This document shows, one piece after another, positions 38,466 through 48,021 of a DNA stretch of 64,000 nt. Source of the DNA: Changshengia sp963803165 (lineage in GTDB: Bacteria; Chloroflexota; Dormibacteria; Aeolococcales; Aeolococcaceae); NCBI GenBank assembly GCA_963803165.1, contig CAWDLK010000002.1, positions 443,641 to 507,640 on the forward strand, read 5' to 3'. Each line of letters opens with the position of its first letter. The stretch's first letter is position 1. Both the position numbers and the translations under genes were made by a program. The notes below the pieces were generated by a model, which did no database searches, was not told the DNA's origin, and saw only the letters and a list, made by a program, of their open reading frames with translations.

Positions 38466-39391
38466 CCCACCCCGGCGCCATTTCGATGACCACCGCTCTG
38501 AGCCGTCGGTTCGGTGTTCCCCTGGACTGGGGCAGCGCCGCGCTCGTCGCGATTCCTCCACTGCTCACCGTCGGCACGGTGGTGCTGACCATCGGCGTTG
38601 GCCTGTCGGAGCCGGCCACGTTCAGCCTGGTCGCCGTTCTTCCCGTAGCGTTGCTCGCACTCGGTCTGCAGCTCCGCCACAGCCTTGCCCTCGCTCGGGG
38701 AGAGCGCCCCCGGGCTGCGCTCTGGACCGTGCTGGCGCTGATCCTCGTCACCTATCTCCCGCTCCGCTGGTTCGGGTGGAACTGGCTCGTCCTCCAAGGG
38801 TTCGTCATGGCATCCATGCCGGTGGCGCTGAACGGAAAGCCAGCCGCGGTTGCGGCTTTCGCTCCCCTGGTGGGGACGGCCGTCGCCATTGTCCTGGTTG
38901 GCCTTGCGAGCCCGGGCCTTCTGGGCTCACCAGGGGTGGGCCACGAGGTGTACGACATCGTCTACTTCGTCCTGTGGAACTGCGCCGTCGCGGCCGGGGC
39001 ATACGGGGCGGCACGGCTGGTTCGCCTCACCCATCAGCTCCGGGAGACGAGGGGCGAGCTGGCGGCGGCAGCCCTGTGGGGTGAGAGGTTGCGTGTCTCG
39101 CGGGATCTCCATGACCTCCTCGGACACAGCCTGTCGGCGGTCTCGCTCAAGGGTGAACTGGCCATCCGGCTTCTCCGCAGCGACCCGGAGGCAGCCCGAA
39201 GCGAAATGTTGAGCGTCGCCGCGGTTGCCCGCGATGCTCTGGGTGGAGTGCTCGGGATCAGCCATGACGAGAGGGACTCCTCCCTCCGGGCTGAGCTGGA
39301 CGGGGCCCTGCTCCTGCTTGCGGCGGCGGGGATTGTCACCAAGGCGAGGATCGACGTCGATGGTGTTGGCGCTCGCACAGACCGCATGTTG

Positions 39392-40828
39392 AGCTAACTT
39401 CAGGACTTGTGGAAATAGCGGCTGAGGACCCGGCGAAGCTGGGGACAAGGACGGCGTAGCCTTCCAGGTTGCTGTCAACAACGAGCGACCCGTACCAGCG
39501 GGTCGACCTGGAGGCCACGCCGTGTCTGCACGGTACCAAGTTCTGCCCCCGAGTGCACCTGTGCCTGCCCCCGACGACCTGATCGAGCAGCTGGTCCGGG
39601 AGGGCGCCCAGCGGATGCTTCATGCCGCTCTCAGCGCCGAGGTCGACGAGTTCCTGGGTCGAGCCCGCTACCAGCGCGGCGGCGACTTCCGCGGCTATCG
39701 CAACGGCCACCTCCCGGCCCGGACCGTCGGGGTGGGCATGGGGGCGGTGGAGATCCGCCAGCCCCGGGTCCGCGATCTTCCGGAGGGGGTCGAGCCCTTC
39801 CGCTCCGAGGTTGTCGGTCGGTGGGAGCGGCGTTCCCGGACCCAGGGCCGGCTGCTCGCCCGCCTCTACCTCGAGGGCCTGGCCACCGGCGACTTCGAGC
39901 CCGTCTTCCGCGAGCTGGTGGGGGCGACGGCGGCGCTCTCGCCGACCAGCATCCTGCGTCTCAAGCAGGAGTGGGAGGACGAGTACCGGCTCTGGCGGGG
40001 CCGGCCGCTGACCGAGCGCTACGTCTACGTCTTCGCCGACGGTCTCTACCTCAAGGCCGGGCTGGAGAAGGAGAAGACCGCCCTGCTCATCGTCATCGGC
40101 GTCCGCGCTGACGGCCACAAGGAGCTGCTGGCCATGGAGGAGGGCTACCGGGAGAGCACCGTCTCGTGGGCCCAGGTGCTCCGGGGGCTGCGCGACCGCG
40201 GTCTCGGCGAGGCGCCCCTGGTGGCCGTCGCGGACGGGGCCCTGGGACTCTGGGCAGCTCTCGACGACGTCTACCCGACGACCCGTCGTCAACGCTGCTG
40301 GAATCACCGCGCCCTGAATCTGCTCGACAAGCTGCCCCGGCGCCTGCACGGCGAGGCCCGCGGCCGGCTCCACGCCATCTACGAGGCCCCGACCCGGGCA
40401 GACTGTGCCCGGCTGCGCGCCGCCTACTGCGTGGAGCTCCGGGCCAAGGGCCAGGGCCAGGCTGCCGAGTGCCTGGAGCGCGACTGGGAGGACTTCGTCA
40501 CCTTCTACGACTTCCCGGAGGAGCACTGGCTCCACCTGCGCACCAGCAACCCGATCGAGTCCGTCTTCTCCGGGGTCCGGCTGCGCACCAACGCCGCCCG
40601 GCGGATGCGGGTCCGGGAGAACGCCCTCTACCTGGTCTTCAAACTGGTGATGCGGCTGAGCACCAACTGGCGGGCGATCAACGGCCGCAACCAGCTGTCG
40701 CTCCTGCTCGCCGGCGAGCGCTTCGTCGACGGCAGGCTCCAACGTCAGCCGACTCAGGAGGGCGCTGCCGCATAGCTCATCTCATCGACTTGCTGGAAGG
40801 CTTTTCCACAAGTCTTGACAAGAGCTCC
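39392..40828 (+). mobile_element. IS256-family insertion sequence, copy 2
   Basis: About 1.44 kb. The ends AGCTAACTTCAGGACTTGTG (left) and, reversed, AGCTCTTGTCAAGACTTGTG (right) form the terminal inverted repeat. Target duplication CGCATGTTG, 9 bp (39383-39391 and 40829-40837). Inserted in the sensor kinase gene. The high similarity of the two target copies indicates a fairly recent event. Confidence 0.88.
39522..40775 (+). CDS. IS256-family (mutator-type) transposase
   Basis: A 417-residue transposase. DDE residues are in RYVYVFADGLYLKAGLE, APLVAVADGALGLWAAL and LRTSNPIESVFSGVRLRTNA; RRQRCWNHRALNLLDKLP is the C..H region. N-terminal HARALSAEVDEFLGRARY-type DNA-binding segment present (HAALSAEVDEFLGRARYQRG). 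Full length, likely functional. It is only distantly related to the transposase at 35044, so the two elements arrived separately. Confidence 0.93.
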   Translation: MSARYQVLPPSAPVPAPDDLIEQLVREGAQRMLHAALSAEVDEFLGRARYQRGGDFRGYRNGHLPARTVGVGMGAVEIRQPRVRDLPEGVEPFRSEVVGRWERRSRTQGRLLARLYLEGLATGDFEPVFRELVGATAALSPTSILRLKQEWEDEYRLWRGRPLTERYVYVFADGLYLKAGLEKEKTALLIVIGVRADGHKELLAMEEGYRESTVSWAQVLRGLRDRGLGEAPLVAVADGALGLWAALDDVYPTTRRQRCWNHRALNLLDKLPRRLHGEARGRLHAIYEAPTRADCARLRAAYCVELRAKGQGQAAECLERDWEDFVTFYDFPEEHWLHLRTSNPIESVFSGVRLRTNAARRMRVRENALYLVFKLVMRLSTNWRAINGRNQLSLLLAGERFVDGRLQRQPTQEGAAA

Positions 40829-41088
40829 CGCATGTTGGCGTGGGCGGTTCGGGAGGGGGTGGCCAACATCATCCGGCACAGCGCCGCCCGCGATGCGACG
40901 ATCACCGCCTGCCGCATTGATGGCTCGATCGTGCTGGAGATCACCAACGATGGCGCCTCGCCGCCAGGCCCGAGAGGCGCTGGTCTGAATGGACTAACTG
41001 AGCGAGCCCAGGCACTTGCAGGGAGCGTTGCGGCTTCCAACGAAGCCGATCGGTTCCAGCTGGTGGTGCGGCTGCCAGGAGATGCGCA

Positions 41089-41694
41089 GTGATCCGGGTG
41101 CTCATCGCCGAGGACCAGCACATCATCCGGCGAGCTCTGGTGGCCTTGATCTCGCTCGAAGGCGACATGGAAGTGGTTGCTGAGCTGGAGACCGGCGACG
41201 CCATCCTCGAGGCCGTCCGGAAGACGCTGCCTGATGTGGCGGTTCTCGACATCGACATGCCGGGAATCGACGGGCTGACGGCCGCCGAGCGCCTTCACGA
41301 GGAGATCCCCAGTTGCCGGACCCTGATGCTCACCGGCCTGAGCCAGCCCGGCCATCTGCTCCGTGCGCTCAAGGCCCACGTGCGCGGCTTCATTCCCAAG
41401 GACGCGCCGGCGGACACGCTCACGGACGGGATCCGTCGGGTCTTCGCCGGTGAGCGAGTCGTCGACCCAGGCTTGGTGGCGGCTGCCCTGGAGACCGGCG
41501 AGAGCCCGCTCACCGCTCGCGAGGCCGCGGTACTTCGCGCCGCGCAGCGGGGCATCTCGACGACCGAGATCGCTGAGCAGCTCTCCTTGGCTCCCACCAC
41601 CGTGCGCAATTACCTCTCATCCGCGATCGATAAGGTGGGAGGCCGCAACCGCACCGATGCCATTCGCATCGCCCGCGACGCTGGATGGCTCTGA
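41089..41694 (+). CDS. NarL/FixJ-family response regulator
   Basis: A 201-residue regulator. The receiver domain has the acidic pair in IRVLIAEDQHI, the phosphorylated Asp in DVAVLDIDMPGIDG (about residue 53) and the Lys in RGFIPKDAPADTL. The LuxR-type helix-turn-helix is SPLTAREAAVLRAAQRGIST then IAEQLSLAPTTVRNYLSSAI. DesR/LiaR-like. Its GTG start overlaps the stop of the split kinase gene; the neighbour order kinase-like, kinase, regulator defines one operon. Its targets may be the downstream transporter genes (inference). Confidence 0.93.
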   Translation: MIRVLIAEDQHIIRRALVALISLEGDMEVVAELETGDAILEAVRKTLPDVAVLDIDMPGIDGLTAAERLHEEIPSCRTLMLTGLSQPGHLLRALKAHVRGFIPKDAPADTLTDGIRRVFAGERVVDPGLVAAALETGESPLTAREAAVLRAAQRGISTTEIAEQLSLAPTTVRNYLSSAIDKVGGRNRTDAIRIARDAGWL

Positions 41695-42025
41695 GATCAC
41701 CAATCCGGCAGGGTAGTCCTGCCCTAGGCTAACGCCTCCTCGAACCTCGGCGGGGCGGGCTGCTCCGGTCGTAGCCGACGAGACCTGGCAGGCTGCCGAT
41801 CCGGCCCCCGCCGATGGTCGATAGTGGCCGATGGCCATGCCAGGCCGCGCGAATGCCGAGCGGGTGGAAACACACAGGCAGCCGTCGGCCCCGGTGATGA
41901 CGTTTGTCACAGGTGGCCGTCCACATTGACATCTATTGGAGATCGGCCTTCGGGGCGAGGCTTGGCTCGTGAGCGAACTGGTCGAGCTCGATTGTGGAGA
42001 TCCGCGAAGATCCGTCCTGCCCCCC
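41695..42025 (+). other. Intergenic stretch before MFS pseudogene
   Basis: About 330 bp without a convincing gene. It holds TTGACATCTATTGGAG (41926-41941), which closely resembles TTGACACCAATTGGAG at 12474-12489 upstream of the SDR gene. I cannot place a matching -10. Confidence 0.4.
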
Positions 42026-43245
42026 GTGGCTAAACCTGAGGCATCACCTGCAGCCGAGGAGCCCTTGCTGTCCTCGCATCTGGCTCGGGTCCTCGCCGCG
42101 GAGCTCGGCGCCGCAACCTGCTTCTACCTCCTCGCGACAACTGTCCCCCTCACCTCTACGTCTCGGCAGGCGGAGCAGGTCCTGTCGGCGTCGGGTTGGC
42201 GGTTGGCATCCTGATGGGCGCGACCATGCTCGCCGAGCTTGGCAGCCCGTGGCTCATGACGAGACTGGCGTACCGGAGTACCCTCGCCGGCGGCCTGGTG
42301 CTCCTGGGCCTCTCATCGCTCGCATTGGCGGCGTTGCCGACGCTCGCCACGCTCCTTCTCCTCTGCGCTGTGCGAGGCCTCGCCTTCGGCGTGACCGAGG
42401 TGGCCGTTGGCGCGCTGCTGGCCCATGTGAGCCCGCGTGCGCGTCGGGGCGAGGGGCTGGGCATCGGGGGCGCCGCCTTTGCAATCCCCGGCCTCTTCGC
42501 GCTCCCCATGTCGGTTTGGGTGAGCGCGCGCTTCGGCTGCACGGCCCTCTTCATCGCCGCCGGTGCGGCGTCGCTGCTTCCCTTGTTCGCCCTGCGCGGC
42601 TGGCGCCTGGTCGAACCAGCGTCCTCCAGCCGACGCGCCATGCGCCGCTCACTGCGCGCGCCCGCTCTCGCCCGTCCCGCCGGCCTCTTCGCCGTGACCG
42701 CGCTCGGCGCCGGTGCGATCATCAGTTTCCTCCCGCTGAGCGTGCCGACCTCGCAGCACGAGCTCGCCGCGCCGGCACTCTTCGCCCAGGCGGCGGCGGC
42801 GCTGGTCACCCGCTGGTGGGGTGGCCGCTTCAGCGACCGGCACGGCTCCAGCGGCCTTCTCCGTCCCGGTGCGCTGATGACGGCTCTCGGCCTCTCCGCA
42901 GTGGCGCTTACCCCGAGTTCGGTCGGGCTGCTGGGCGGTGCCCTGCTCTTCGGGGCGGGCTTCGGCGTCAGCCAGAGCGCGAGTCTCAGCGTAATGCTCG
43001 CAGGCACGCCGCCATCTGGATACGGCGCGGTGAGCGCCATGTGGAACCTCGCTTACGACGCGGGCTTGGGCGTGGGCTCCTTGGGCTTTGGCCTGATGGC
43101 CGAATGGACCGGATACGCCGCGGGATTCGCCGTGATCGCCGTCGTGACCACGCTCGCGGCGGTGGCGTGGCGAAGCCACCCCTCTTCCCACGCCACACCG
43201 CGCGCCAGGCAACGGCCGCTGAATTGGCGAGCTCGAGAGTGGTGA
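42026..43245 (+). pseudogene. MFS transporter, frameshifted near its start
   Basis: GTG 42026 begins an N-terminal segment (SPAAEEPLLSSHLARVLAAE, then TCFYLLATTVPL) in one frame; near 42145 in a C-rich run the frame changes and continues as YVSAGGAGPVGVGLAVGILM and the remaining helices to 43245 (for example GARGLAFGVTE-like AVRGLAFGVTEVAVGALLAH). Together they make a YcaD/drug-exporter-like MFS protein of about 405 residues. Either a true frameshift or a sequencing error. An internal start at 42196 would miss helix 1. Confidence 0.6.
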
Positions 43246-43332
43246 CGGCGGATGGTAGGCATCCTGAAGGACGGACCCTCGACACAGAGGTCGGGGCCTG
43301 CCACAACTCTTCGATCAGGGAGGTACTTCACT

Positions 43333-43827
43333 ATGGCTGACATCAAGCGGCTGATCAAACCGTCGCAGGCGTCCGCCGCCGGGGCCAAGATGGCGGGCAC
43401 GGGGTCCCGGGGCTTCACGCCCGACGAGCGAGACGCGATGAAGGAGCGCGCCAAGGAGCTGCAGGCAGCCGCCCGCCCCGGTCGCGCGGGCGGGCCGGAC
43501 GGGGAGACCGAGGTGCTCGCGAAGATCGCCGAGATGCAGCCCTCGGATCGCGTCATGGCCCACCGGCTTCACGCGATCATACGAGCCAGCTTCCCATCTC
43601 TCTCGCCGAGAACCTGGTACGGGATGCCCGCCTATGCCCAGGACGGCGTCGTCGTCTGTTTCTTCCGGCCAGCCCAGAAGTTCAAGACCAGGTACGCGAC
43701 GCTCGGGTTCAGTGACAAAGCCAAGCTGGACGACGGCAGCTTGTGGGCCACGGATTTCGCGCTGACGAAGCTGACCGCTGCTGATGAGAAGAGCATCGCT
43801 GCTCTCGTGAAGAGGGCGGTTGGCTGA
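43333..43827 (+). CDS. DUF1801 (YdhG-like) protein
   Basis: About 164 residues. The C-terminal 110 residues carry the DUF1801/YdhG fold: IIRASFPSLSPRTWYGMPAY then VVVCFFRPAQKFKTRYATLG and a final LTAADEKSIAALVKRA. Family members are small proteins, some described as iron chaperone-like, with unsettled function. The Lys/Ala-rich N-terminus is unassigned. Next to a VOC-family gene, a neighbour pair often seen together. Confidence 0.8.
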   Translation: MADIKRLIKPSQASAAGAKMAGTGSRGFTPDERDAMKERAKELQAAARPGRAGGPDGETEVLAKIAEMQPSDRVMAHRLHAIIRASFPSLSPRTWYGMPAYAQDGVVVCFFRPAQKFKTRYATLGFSDKAKLDDGSLWATDFALTKLTAADEKSIAALVKRAVG

Positions 43828-43869
43828 GCGCCGCCGCCGAAGCCGGACCTGCCGATGCCTGCGAACCGG

Positions 43870-43888
43870 TCAGGAATCGAGAAGCGCC
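43870..43888 (+). repeat. 19-bp direct repeat, copy 1
   Basis: TCAGGAATCGAGAAGCGCC, repeated exactly at 47442-47460. Both copies lie about 150 nt before a VOC-family gene or its broken paralogue, so the block was duplicated with the gene or is a shared regulatory element. Confidence 0.7.
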
Positions 43889-44021
43889 CGTCGTCAGCCA
43901 GAGTCACCATGATCGATGACGGGCGGCGTTGCCGATTGGCTCCGCTGCGCGAATCCCGGAATGCATCGCCCGCCCTCGATGGCGACAAATCAGGCCAGTC
44001 AGTTGAAGAGGAGATGAGCAC

Positions 44022-44672
44022 ATGGCTTCTATCGGATCCGTAACGCTTGAGGTTCCCGACGCTCCGGCTGCCGAGCGTTTCTACACCGCATTGGGGTTGG
44101 GCCCTCAGGTCCGCATCAGGCCCTCGGAGGCTGCGACCTCCGGCTTCCGAGGGTTCACACTCTCGCTCGCGGTGTCACAGCCAGCAACGGCCAAGGCCTT
44201 CATCGACGCGGCATTGGACGCCGGTGCCACGCCGGTGAAGCCGGCGAAGAAGTCGCTATGGGGTTACGGCGGTGTCGTCCAAGCCCCAGACGGCACCATC
44301 TGGCAGATCGTCACGTCGGCCAAGAAGGATTCCGGTCCGGCCACCCGCCAAATCGACAAGATCGTGCTTCTGCTCGGCGTGGCTGACGTGGGCGCGAGCA
44401 AGCGGTTTTACGTCAGCCACGGCCTCCCAGTGGGGAAGAGCTTTCTGAAGTACGTCGAGTTCGCGACACCGTCCAGTCCTGTTCAGCTGGCGCTCTACGG
44501 GCGCGGCGCCCTCGCCAAGCACGCCGGCGTCTCTCCCGACGGGTCGGGATCGCATCGCCTGACGGTTAGCGCCGATGTAGGGCCGTTCACCGATCCGGAC
44601 GGGTTCGCGTGGGAGGCGTCAGTCGGGGCGGACGGCGCGGGCGTGCTCCGCGGCGAGGGAAGACCAGAGTGA
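44022..44672 (+). CDS. VOC-family (glyoxalase-like) protein
   Basis: A 216-residue protein with two vicinal-oxygen-chelate modules: SVTLEVPDAPAAERFYTALG at the N-terminus and IVLLLGVADVGASKRFYVSH in the middle, ending FTDPDGFAWEA. Function may be glyoxalase, dioxygenase or resistance-type binding; metal ligands cannot be assigned with confidence. GAGGAG 8 nt before the ATG. A deleted, frameshifted paralogue is at 47593. Confidence 0.85.
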   Translation: MASIGSVTLEVPDAPAAERFYTALGLGPQVRIRPSEAATSGFRGFTLSLAVSQPATAKAFIDAALDAGATPVKPAKKSLWGYGGVVQAPDGTIWQIVTSAKKDSGPATRQIDKIVLLLGVADVGASKRFYVSHGLPVGKSFLKYVEFATPSSPVQLALYGRGALAKHAGVSPDGSGSHRLTVSADVGPFTDPDGFAWEASVGADGAGVLRGEGRPE

Positions 44673-44780
44673 GCACCGAAGGCGACCGGGCCACCGCCCT
44701 CGGGCTGCTTCAAGACCGATACGTGTCGACCCCTGGCTCCCGCCCCAGGGCGGCGTGCTCGCCCCCTCAAGGAGACTGTG

Positions 44781-45716
44781 ATGATTGAAATTAGGGAGCT
44801 CACCAAGCGCTACGGGCACAAGACGGCCGTGGACGGCCTGTCCTTCACGGTAGAACCCGGCATCGTCACCGGATTCCTGGGCCCAAATGGCGCCGGCAAG
44901 TCGACCACCATGCGCGTGCTGCTGGGCTTGGACCGCCCCGACGGCGGCGACGCGACCATCGGCGGCAAACACTACCAGCATCTCCCCCAGCCCCTCCGAG
45001 TGGTCGGTGCGCTTTTGGAGGCGCGCGCGATCCACCCAGGACGTAGCGCCTATAACCACCTGCTGTGGTTGGCTCAGACCCAGGGATTCAGCAAGAAGAG
45101 GATCGACGAGGTCATCGACCTCGTGGGGCTGCGCGAGGTCGCCCGCGACCGCGCCGGTGGCTTCTCCCTTGGCATGAGCCAGCGATTGGGCCTGGCCGCC
45201 GCGTTGCTCGGCGAGCCGTCCGTGCTCGTCCTGGACGAGCCTCTGAACGGACTGGACCCCGAGGGCATCGTCTGGATCCGGAATCTGATGAAGCGCCTGG
45301 CCGCCGAAGGGCGGACCGTCTTTGTATCCAGCCACCTCATGAACGAGATGGCGGTCACCGCCGACCATCTGATCGTCATCGGACGAGGGAAGTTGATCGC
45401 CGATTGCTCGACCGATGAGTTCATCCAGCGCAACACCGAGCAGGGTGTCCTCGTTCGCGGCCCGGACGCGGGGCGGTTGGCCGAGCTGATCGCTGGCGCC
45501 GGCGGCAAGGTCACCAGCAACGGCGACGCAGCGCTGACCGTGGCCGACCTGGAGTCGACGCGCATCTGGGAGCTGGCCGTCGCCGGGGGGCTCGTTCTCT
45601 CCGAGGTCACTCCAATGCGTGGATCACTGGAAGAAGCCTTCATGGAGCTGACCCGTGAGACCGCCGAGTACGTCGCCGCTTCGATGCCGGGCGGCAGCAG
45701 GGAGGATGTCCAATGA
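44781..45716 (+). CDS. ABC transporter ATP-binding protein
   Basis: About 311 residues, CcmA/DrrA-like. Walker A GFLGPNGAGKSTTMRVLLGL, signature GGFSLGMSQRLGLAAALLG, Walker B PSVLVLDEPLNGLDPEGI and the switch His in VFVSSHLMNEM are all intact. The C-terminal 80 residues form the usual regulatory extension of single-domain exporters. AAGGAG 5 nt before ATG 44781. The stop overlaps the permease start (ATGA, 45713-45716), so the two make one exporter, possibly for an antibiotic or peptide. Confidence 0.93.
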   Translation: MIEIRELTKRYGHKTAVDGLSFTVEPGIVTGFLGPNGAGKSTTMRVLLGLDRPDGGDATIGGKHYQHLPQPLRVVGALLEARAIHPGRSAYNHLLWLAQTQGFSKKRIDEVIDLVGLREVARDRAGGFSLGMSQRLGLAAALLGEPSVLVLDEPLNGLDPEGIVWIRNLMKRLAAEGRTVFVSSHLMNEMAVTADHLIVIGRGKLIADCSTDEFIQRNTEQGVLVRGPDAGRLAELIAGAGGKVTSNGDAALTVADLESTRIWELAVAGGLVLSEVTPMRGSLEEAFMELTRETAEYVAASMPGGSREDVQ

Positions 45717-46540
45717 TCAAGACAGTGGTAACCACCCTCGGGGTCGCAGACAACAAGCCCCGTTTCGGCCATGTTCTGCTCAGCGAATGGACCAAGATCC
45801 GCTCGGTCCGGTCGACGGTCTGGTCGCTGATCCTGCTGGTCATGCTGACCCTCGGGTTCACCGCCCTGTTCACTTCGCTGACCGTCTCCCAGTGGGGTAA
45901 GAGTAGCGGCGCGGCCCGGGCGGCGATCATTGCCAACCCCACCAGTACCATCCTGGGCTCTGGGCTGGTTCTGAGCCAGCTGACGATCTGCGTCCTCGGC
46001 GTCCTCGTGATCACCTCCGAATACTCCACTGGCATGATCCGCGCCAGCCTGTTGGCGGTTCCCAAGCGTCTGCCGATGCTCGCTGCCAAGACCATCGCGT
46101 TCGGCCTGTTGGTCCTCGCGGTGGGGGTGGCGGTCTCCTTCGCGTCTTTCTCTATCGGCGCACCGATCCTGCATGCCAAGGCCCCCGTCGCGCTGAACGA
46201 TCCAGGGGTGCTCCGCGCAGTCGTCGGAGGCGGGCTGTACCTGGCCGTGCTTGCGGTGTTCACGCTTGCAGTCGGCGCGATCGTCCGCCACAGCCCGGCC
46301 GCCATCACGGTGGTGATCGGCGTCGTGCTGGTGCTCACCCCCCTGACTCTGCTGATACCGGGCAGCATCGGCAAACACATCTACGCCTATCTACCAACCG
46401 CAGCAGGGAGTCTCATCACCAAAGCACAGCCGGCTCCGGGTGACCTGCTCACGCCCTGGCAGGGGTTCGGCGTCTTCTGCATCTGGACCGCGGCGCTCCT
46501 GACCGTCGCGGCGGCGATGTTCAAGCGCCGCGACGCGTGA
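45713..46540 (+). CDS. ABC transporter permease (ABC-2 type)
   Basis: A 275-residue membrane protein with about six helices. The N-terminal LLSEWTKIRSVRSTVWSLIL segment is the hallmark of the short ABC-2 permeases of actinobacteria (as is VITSEYSTGMIRASLLAVPK). Partner of the ATP-binding protein through a 4-nt overlap. Likely an exporter; the substrate is not indicated. Confidence 0.9.
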   Translation: MIKTVVTTLGVADNKPRFGHVLLSEWTKIRSVRSTVWSLILLVMLTLGFTALFTSLTVSQWGKSSGAARAAIIANPTSTILGSGLVLSQLTICVLGVLVITSEYSTGMIRASLLAVPKRLPMLAAKTIAFGLLVLAVGVAVSFASFSIGAPILHAKAPVALNDPGVLRAVVGGGLYLAVLAVFTLAVGAIVRHSPAAITVVIGVVLVLTPLTLLIPGSIGKHIYAYLPTAAGSLITKAQPAPGDLLTPWQGFGVFCIWTAALLTVAAAMFKRRDA

Positions 46541-46657
46541 CTCGCGGCTGCAACACCCAGCGAAACTGACCTCATGGGCACCCAGGCGCGTCGCGATCGG
46601 AAAGGCGCGTTTGAACTCGCCGGTGTTCAAGTAACTTCCAATACGGAGAGAAGAGAG

Positions 46658-46744
46658 ATGAGCTCGTATGTCAGCGCGATTCTGCTTGCGGCTATCGACT
46701 TGGAACGATCAGCCTTTCCCGCCGCGCGGCTGACGCGAGGCTGA
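46658..46744 (+). CDS. Possible 28-codon open frame before the NAD-binding protein
   Basis: MSSYVSAILLAAIDLERSAF and eight more residues, stopping 1 nt before the next ATG (TGAG ATG). GGAGAG lies upstream. It could be a leader or merely chance; no motif. Confidence 0.3.
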   Translation: MSSYVSAILLAAIDLERSAFPAARLTRG

Positions 46745-46745
46745 G

Positions 46746-47354
46746 ATGGCGAACATCGGCGTGATCGGATCTGGCAAGATCGGGGGAGGCCTCGCCCGCA
46801 AGTGGGCGGCCCGGGGTCACGCCATCTCCTTCGGCACGCGCGACCCCGCCAAACCCGAGGTGGTTGAGCTCGCCGTGCGCATCGGCGCCCGGGCGACGGA
46901 GATCGAGGAGGCGGTCGCGCAATCCGAGGTCGTCCTGTTCGCCATCCCCGGCGGCGCGATGGAGTCGACCGCGGCGCGCCTCGGCACCCTTCTCGACGGC
47001 AGGGCAGTGATCGATGCAGCCAACAACGTGAGGGGCGTGGAGATGCACAGCTTCGCCGCCATCAAGGCCGCGGCGGCCGGCGCCGCCTACTACCGTGCCT
47101 TCAACTCCTACGGCTGGGAGCTAATCGAGAAGCCGGTGGTCGGCGGCACTCCGGCCGACCTCTTCTACTGCGGCCCCGACGGAACTTCACGAACCACCGT
47201 GGAGCAGCTTATCGCCGATGTCGGCCTTCGCCCCGTCTGGGTGGGCGGACCAGATCAGGTGGACGTGGTCGATGGACTGCTTCGCCTCTGGTTCACTCTC
47301 GTGAGGCAGCGGGGTCACAGCCGGCGAACGGCCCTCAAGCTGCTCGAGGACTGA
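46746..47354 (+). CDS. NADPH-binding (F420-dependent oxidoreductase-like) protein
   Basis: A 202-residue Rossmann protein of the NADP oxidoreductase coenzyme F420-dependent family: IGVIGSGKIGGGLARKWAAR binds NADP, with SFGTRDP the phosphate-recognising Arg/Thr region, then VVLFAIPGGAME and VIDAANNVRG. FNSYGWELIEKPVVGG follows in the substrate half. It may reduce F420 or a small substrate. GAGG 6 nt upstream of the ATG. Confidence 0.87.
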   Translation: MANIGVIGSGKIGGGLARKWAARGHAISFGTRDPAKPEVVELAVRIGARATEIEEAVAQSEVVLFAIPGGAMESTAARLGTLLDGRAVIDAANNVRGVEMHSFAAIKAAAAGAAYYRAFNSYGWELIEKPVVGGTPADLFYCGPDGTSRTTVEQLIADVGLRPVWVGGPDQVDVVDGLLRLWFTLVRQRGHSRRTALKLLED

Positions 47355-47441
47355 TATCCGTTGGCCGCCCGCAGGCAGTGCGCACCGTTGTCCTCGGTGG
47401 TGGCTCTCGACGGGCCGTGCCGAAGCAGGTGCATGATCCGA

Positions 47442-47460
47442 TCAGGAATCGAGAAGCGCC
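47442..47460 (+). repeat. 19-bp direct repeat, copy 2
   Basis: Exact copy of TCAGGAATCGAGAAGCGCC at 43870-43888, about 130 nt before the VOC pseudogene. The rest of 47355-47592 shows nothing else. Confidence 0.7.
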
Positions 47461-47592
47461 GCTCACGTAGCGCACCTGTCCTGGTCGCAAGGACACCACC
47501 ATTTACGAAGGTCACCCCGGATCGTGCAGTCGCATTCGCTGGCGTTCCTTCAGCGACAACTCGGCTTCCCGAGATCAGGGGGAGAGCCAACC

Positions 47593-48006
47593 ATGGCTGC
47601 TCTCGAATCTCTCACGCCAGAAGTGGCCGACGCAGTTGCCGCCGACCAGCTTCCGTGGCGCCGTGGGATTGGGTCCTCAGGTGCGCGTGCGGCCCTCGGA
47701 GGCGCCGACGACTGGATTCCGCGGGTTCACCGTGTCGCTCACGGTGTCACCGCCGGCCACGGCCAGGGGCTTTATCGACGCCGCGCTCGACCCCGGCGTC
47801 ACGCCGGTGAAGCCGTTCAAGAAGTCGATCTGGGGTTCCGGCAGCGTGGGGCAAGCCCCCGACGGGACGATCTCGGGCGTGTTGCCCTCGCCAAGCACGC
47901 TGGCGTCTCTCCCGACGGCTCCGGCTCGCACCGGCTCATGATCGGCACCGATGTCGGGGCGTTCGCCGACCCGGACGGGTTCGCGTGGGAGGCCGCACCG
48001 CTCTGA
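47593..48006 (+). pseudogene. VOC-family pseudogene, paralogue of the 44022 gene
   Basis: Pieces in different frames align with the intact VOC gene: the start MAALESLTPEV, then VGLGPQVRVRPSEAPTTGFR, FIDAALDPGVTPVKPFKKSI and QAPDGTI in a second frame, then a jump over about 70 codons to LAKHAGVSPDGSGSHRLMIG and FADPDGFAWEA. Two frameshifts and an internal deletion make it non-functional. It arose by duplication together with the 19-bp upstream block. Confidence 0.8.
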
Positions 48007-48021
48007 GAGGGGCGGCGCTGC

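Larger units (their letters stand above)
38462..41092 (+). pseudogene. NarL-type sensor histidine kinase split by an IS256 element
   Basis: The 5' part (38462-39391, 310 codons) has about six membrane helices and the HisKA_3 phosphoacceptor SRDLHDLLGHSLSAVSLKGE. It stops two residues into the insertion. The 3' part (40838-41092) supplies the HATPase N box AVREGVANIIRHSAARDATI and G box GPRGAGLNGLTERAQALAG. Removing 39392-40837 (IS plus one target copy) joins ...RTDRML to AWAVREG in frame and restores a 394-residue kinase. The stop overlaps the response regulator (GTGA). Loss of the kinase is expected to uncouple the regulator. Confidence 0.88.
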
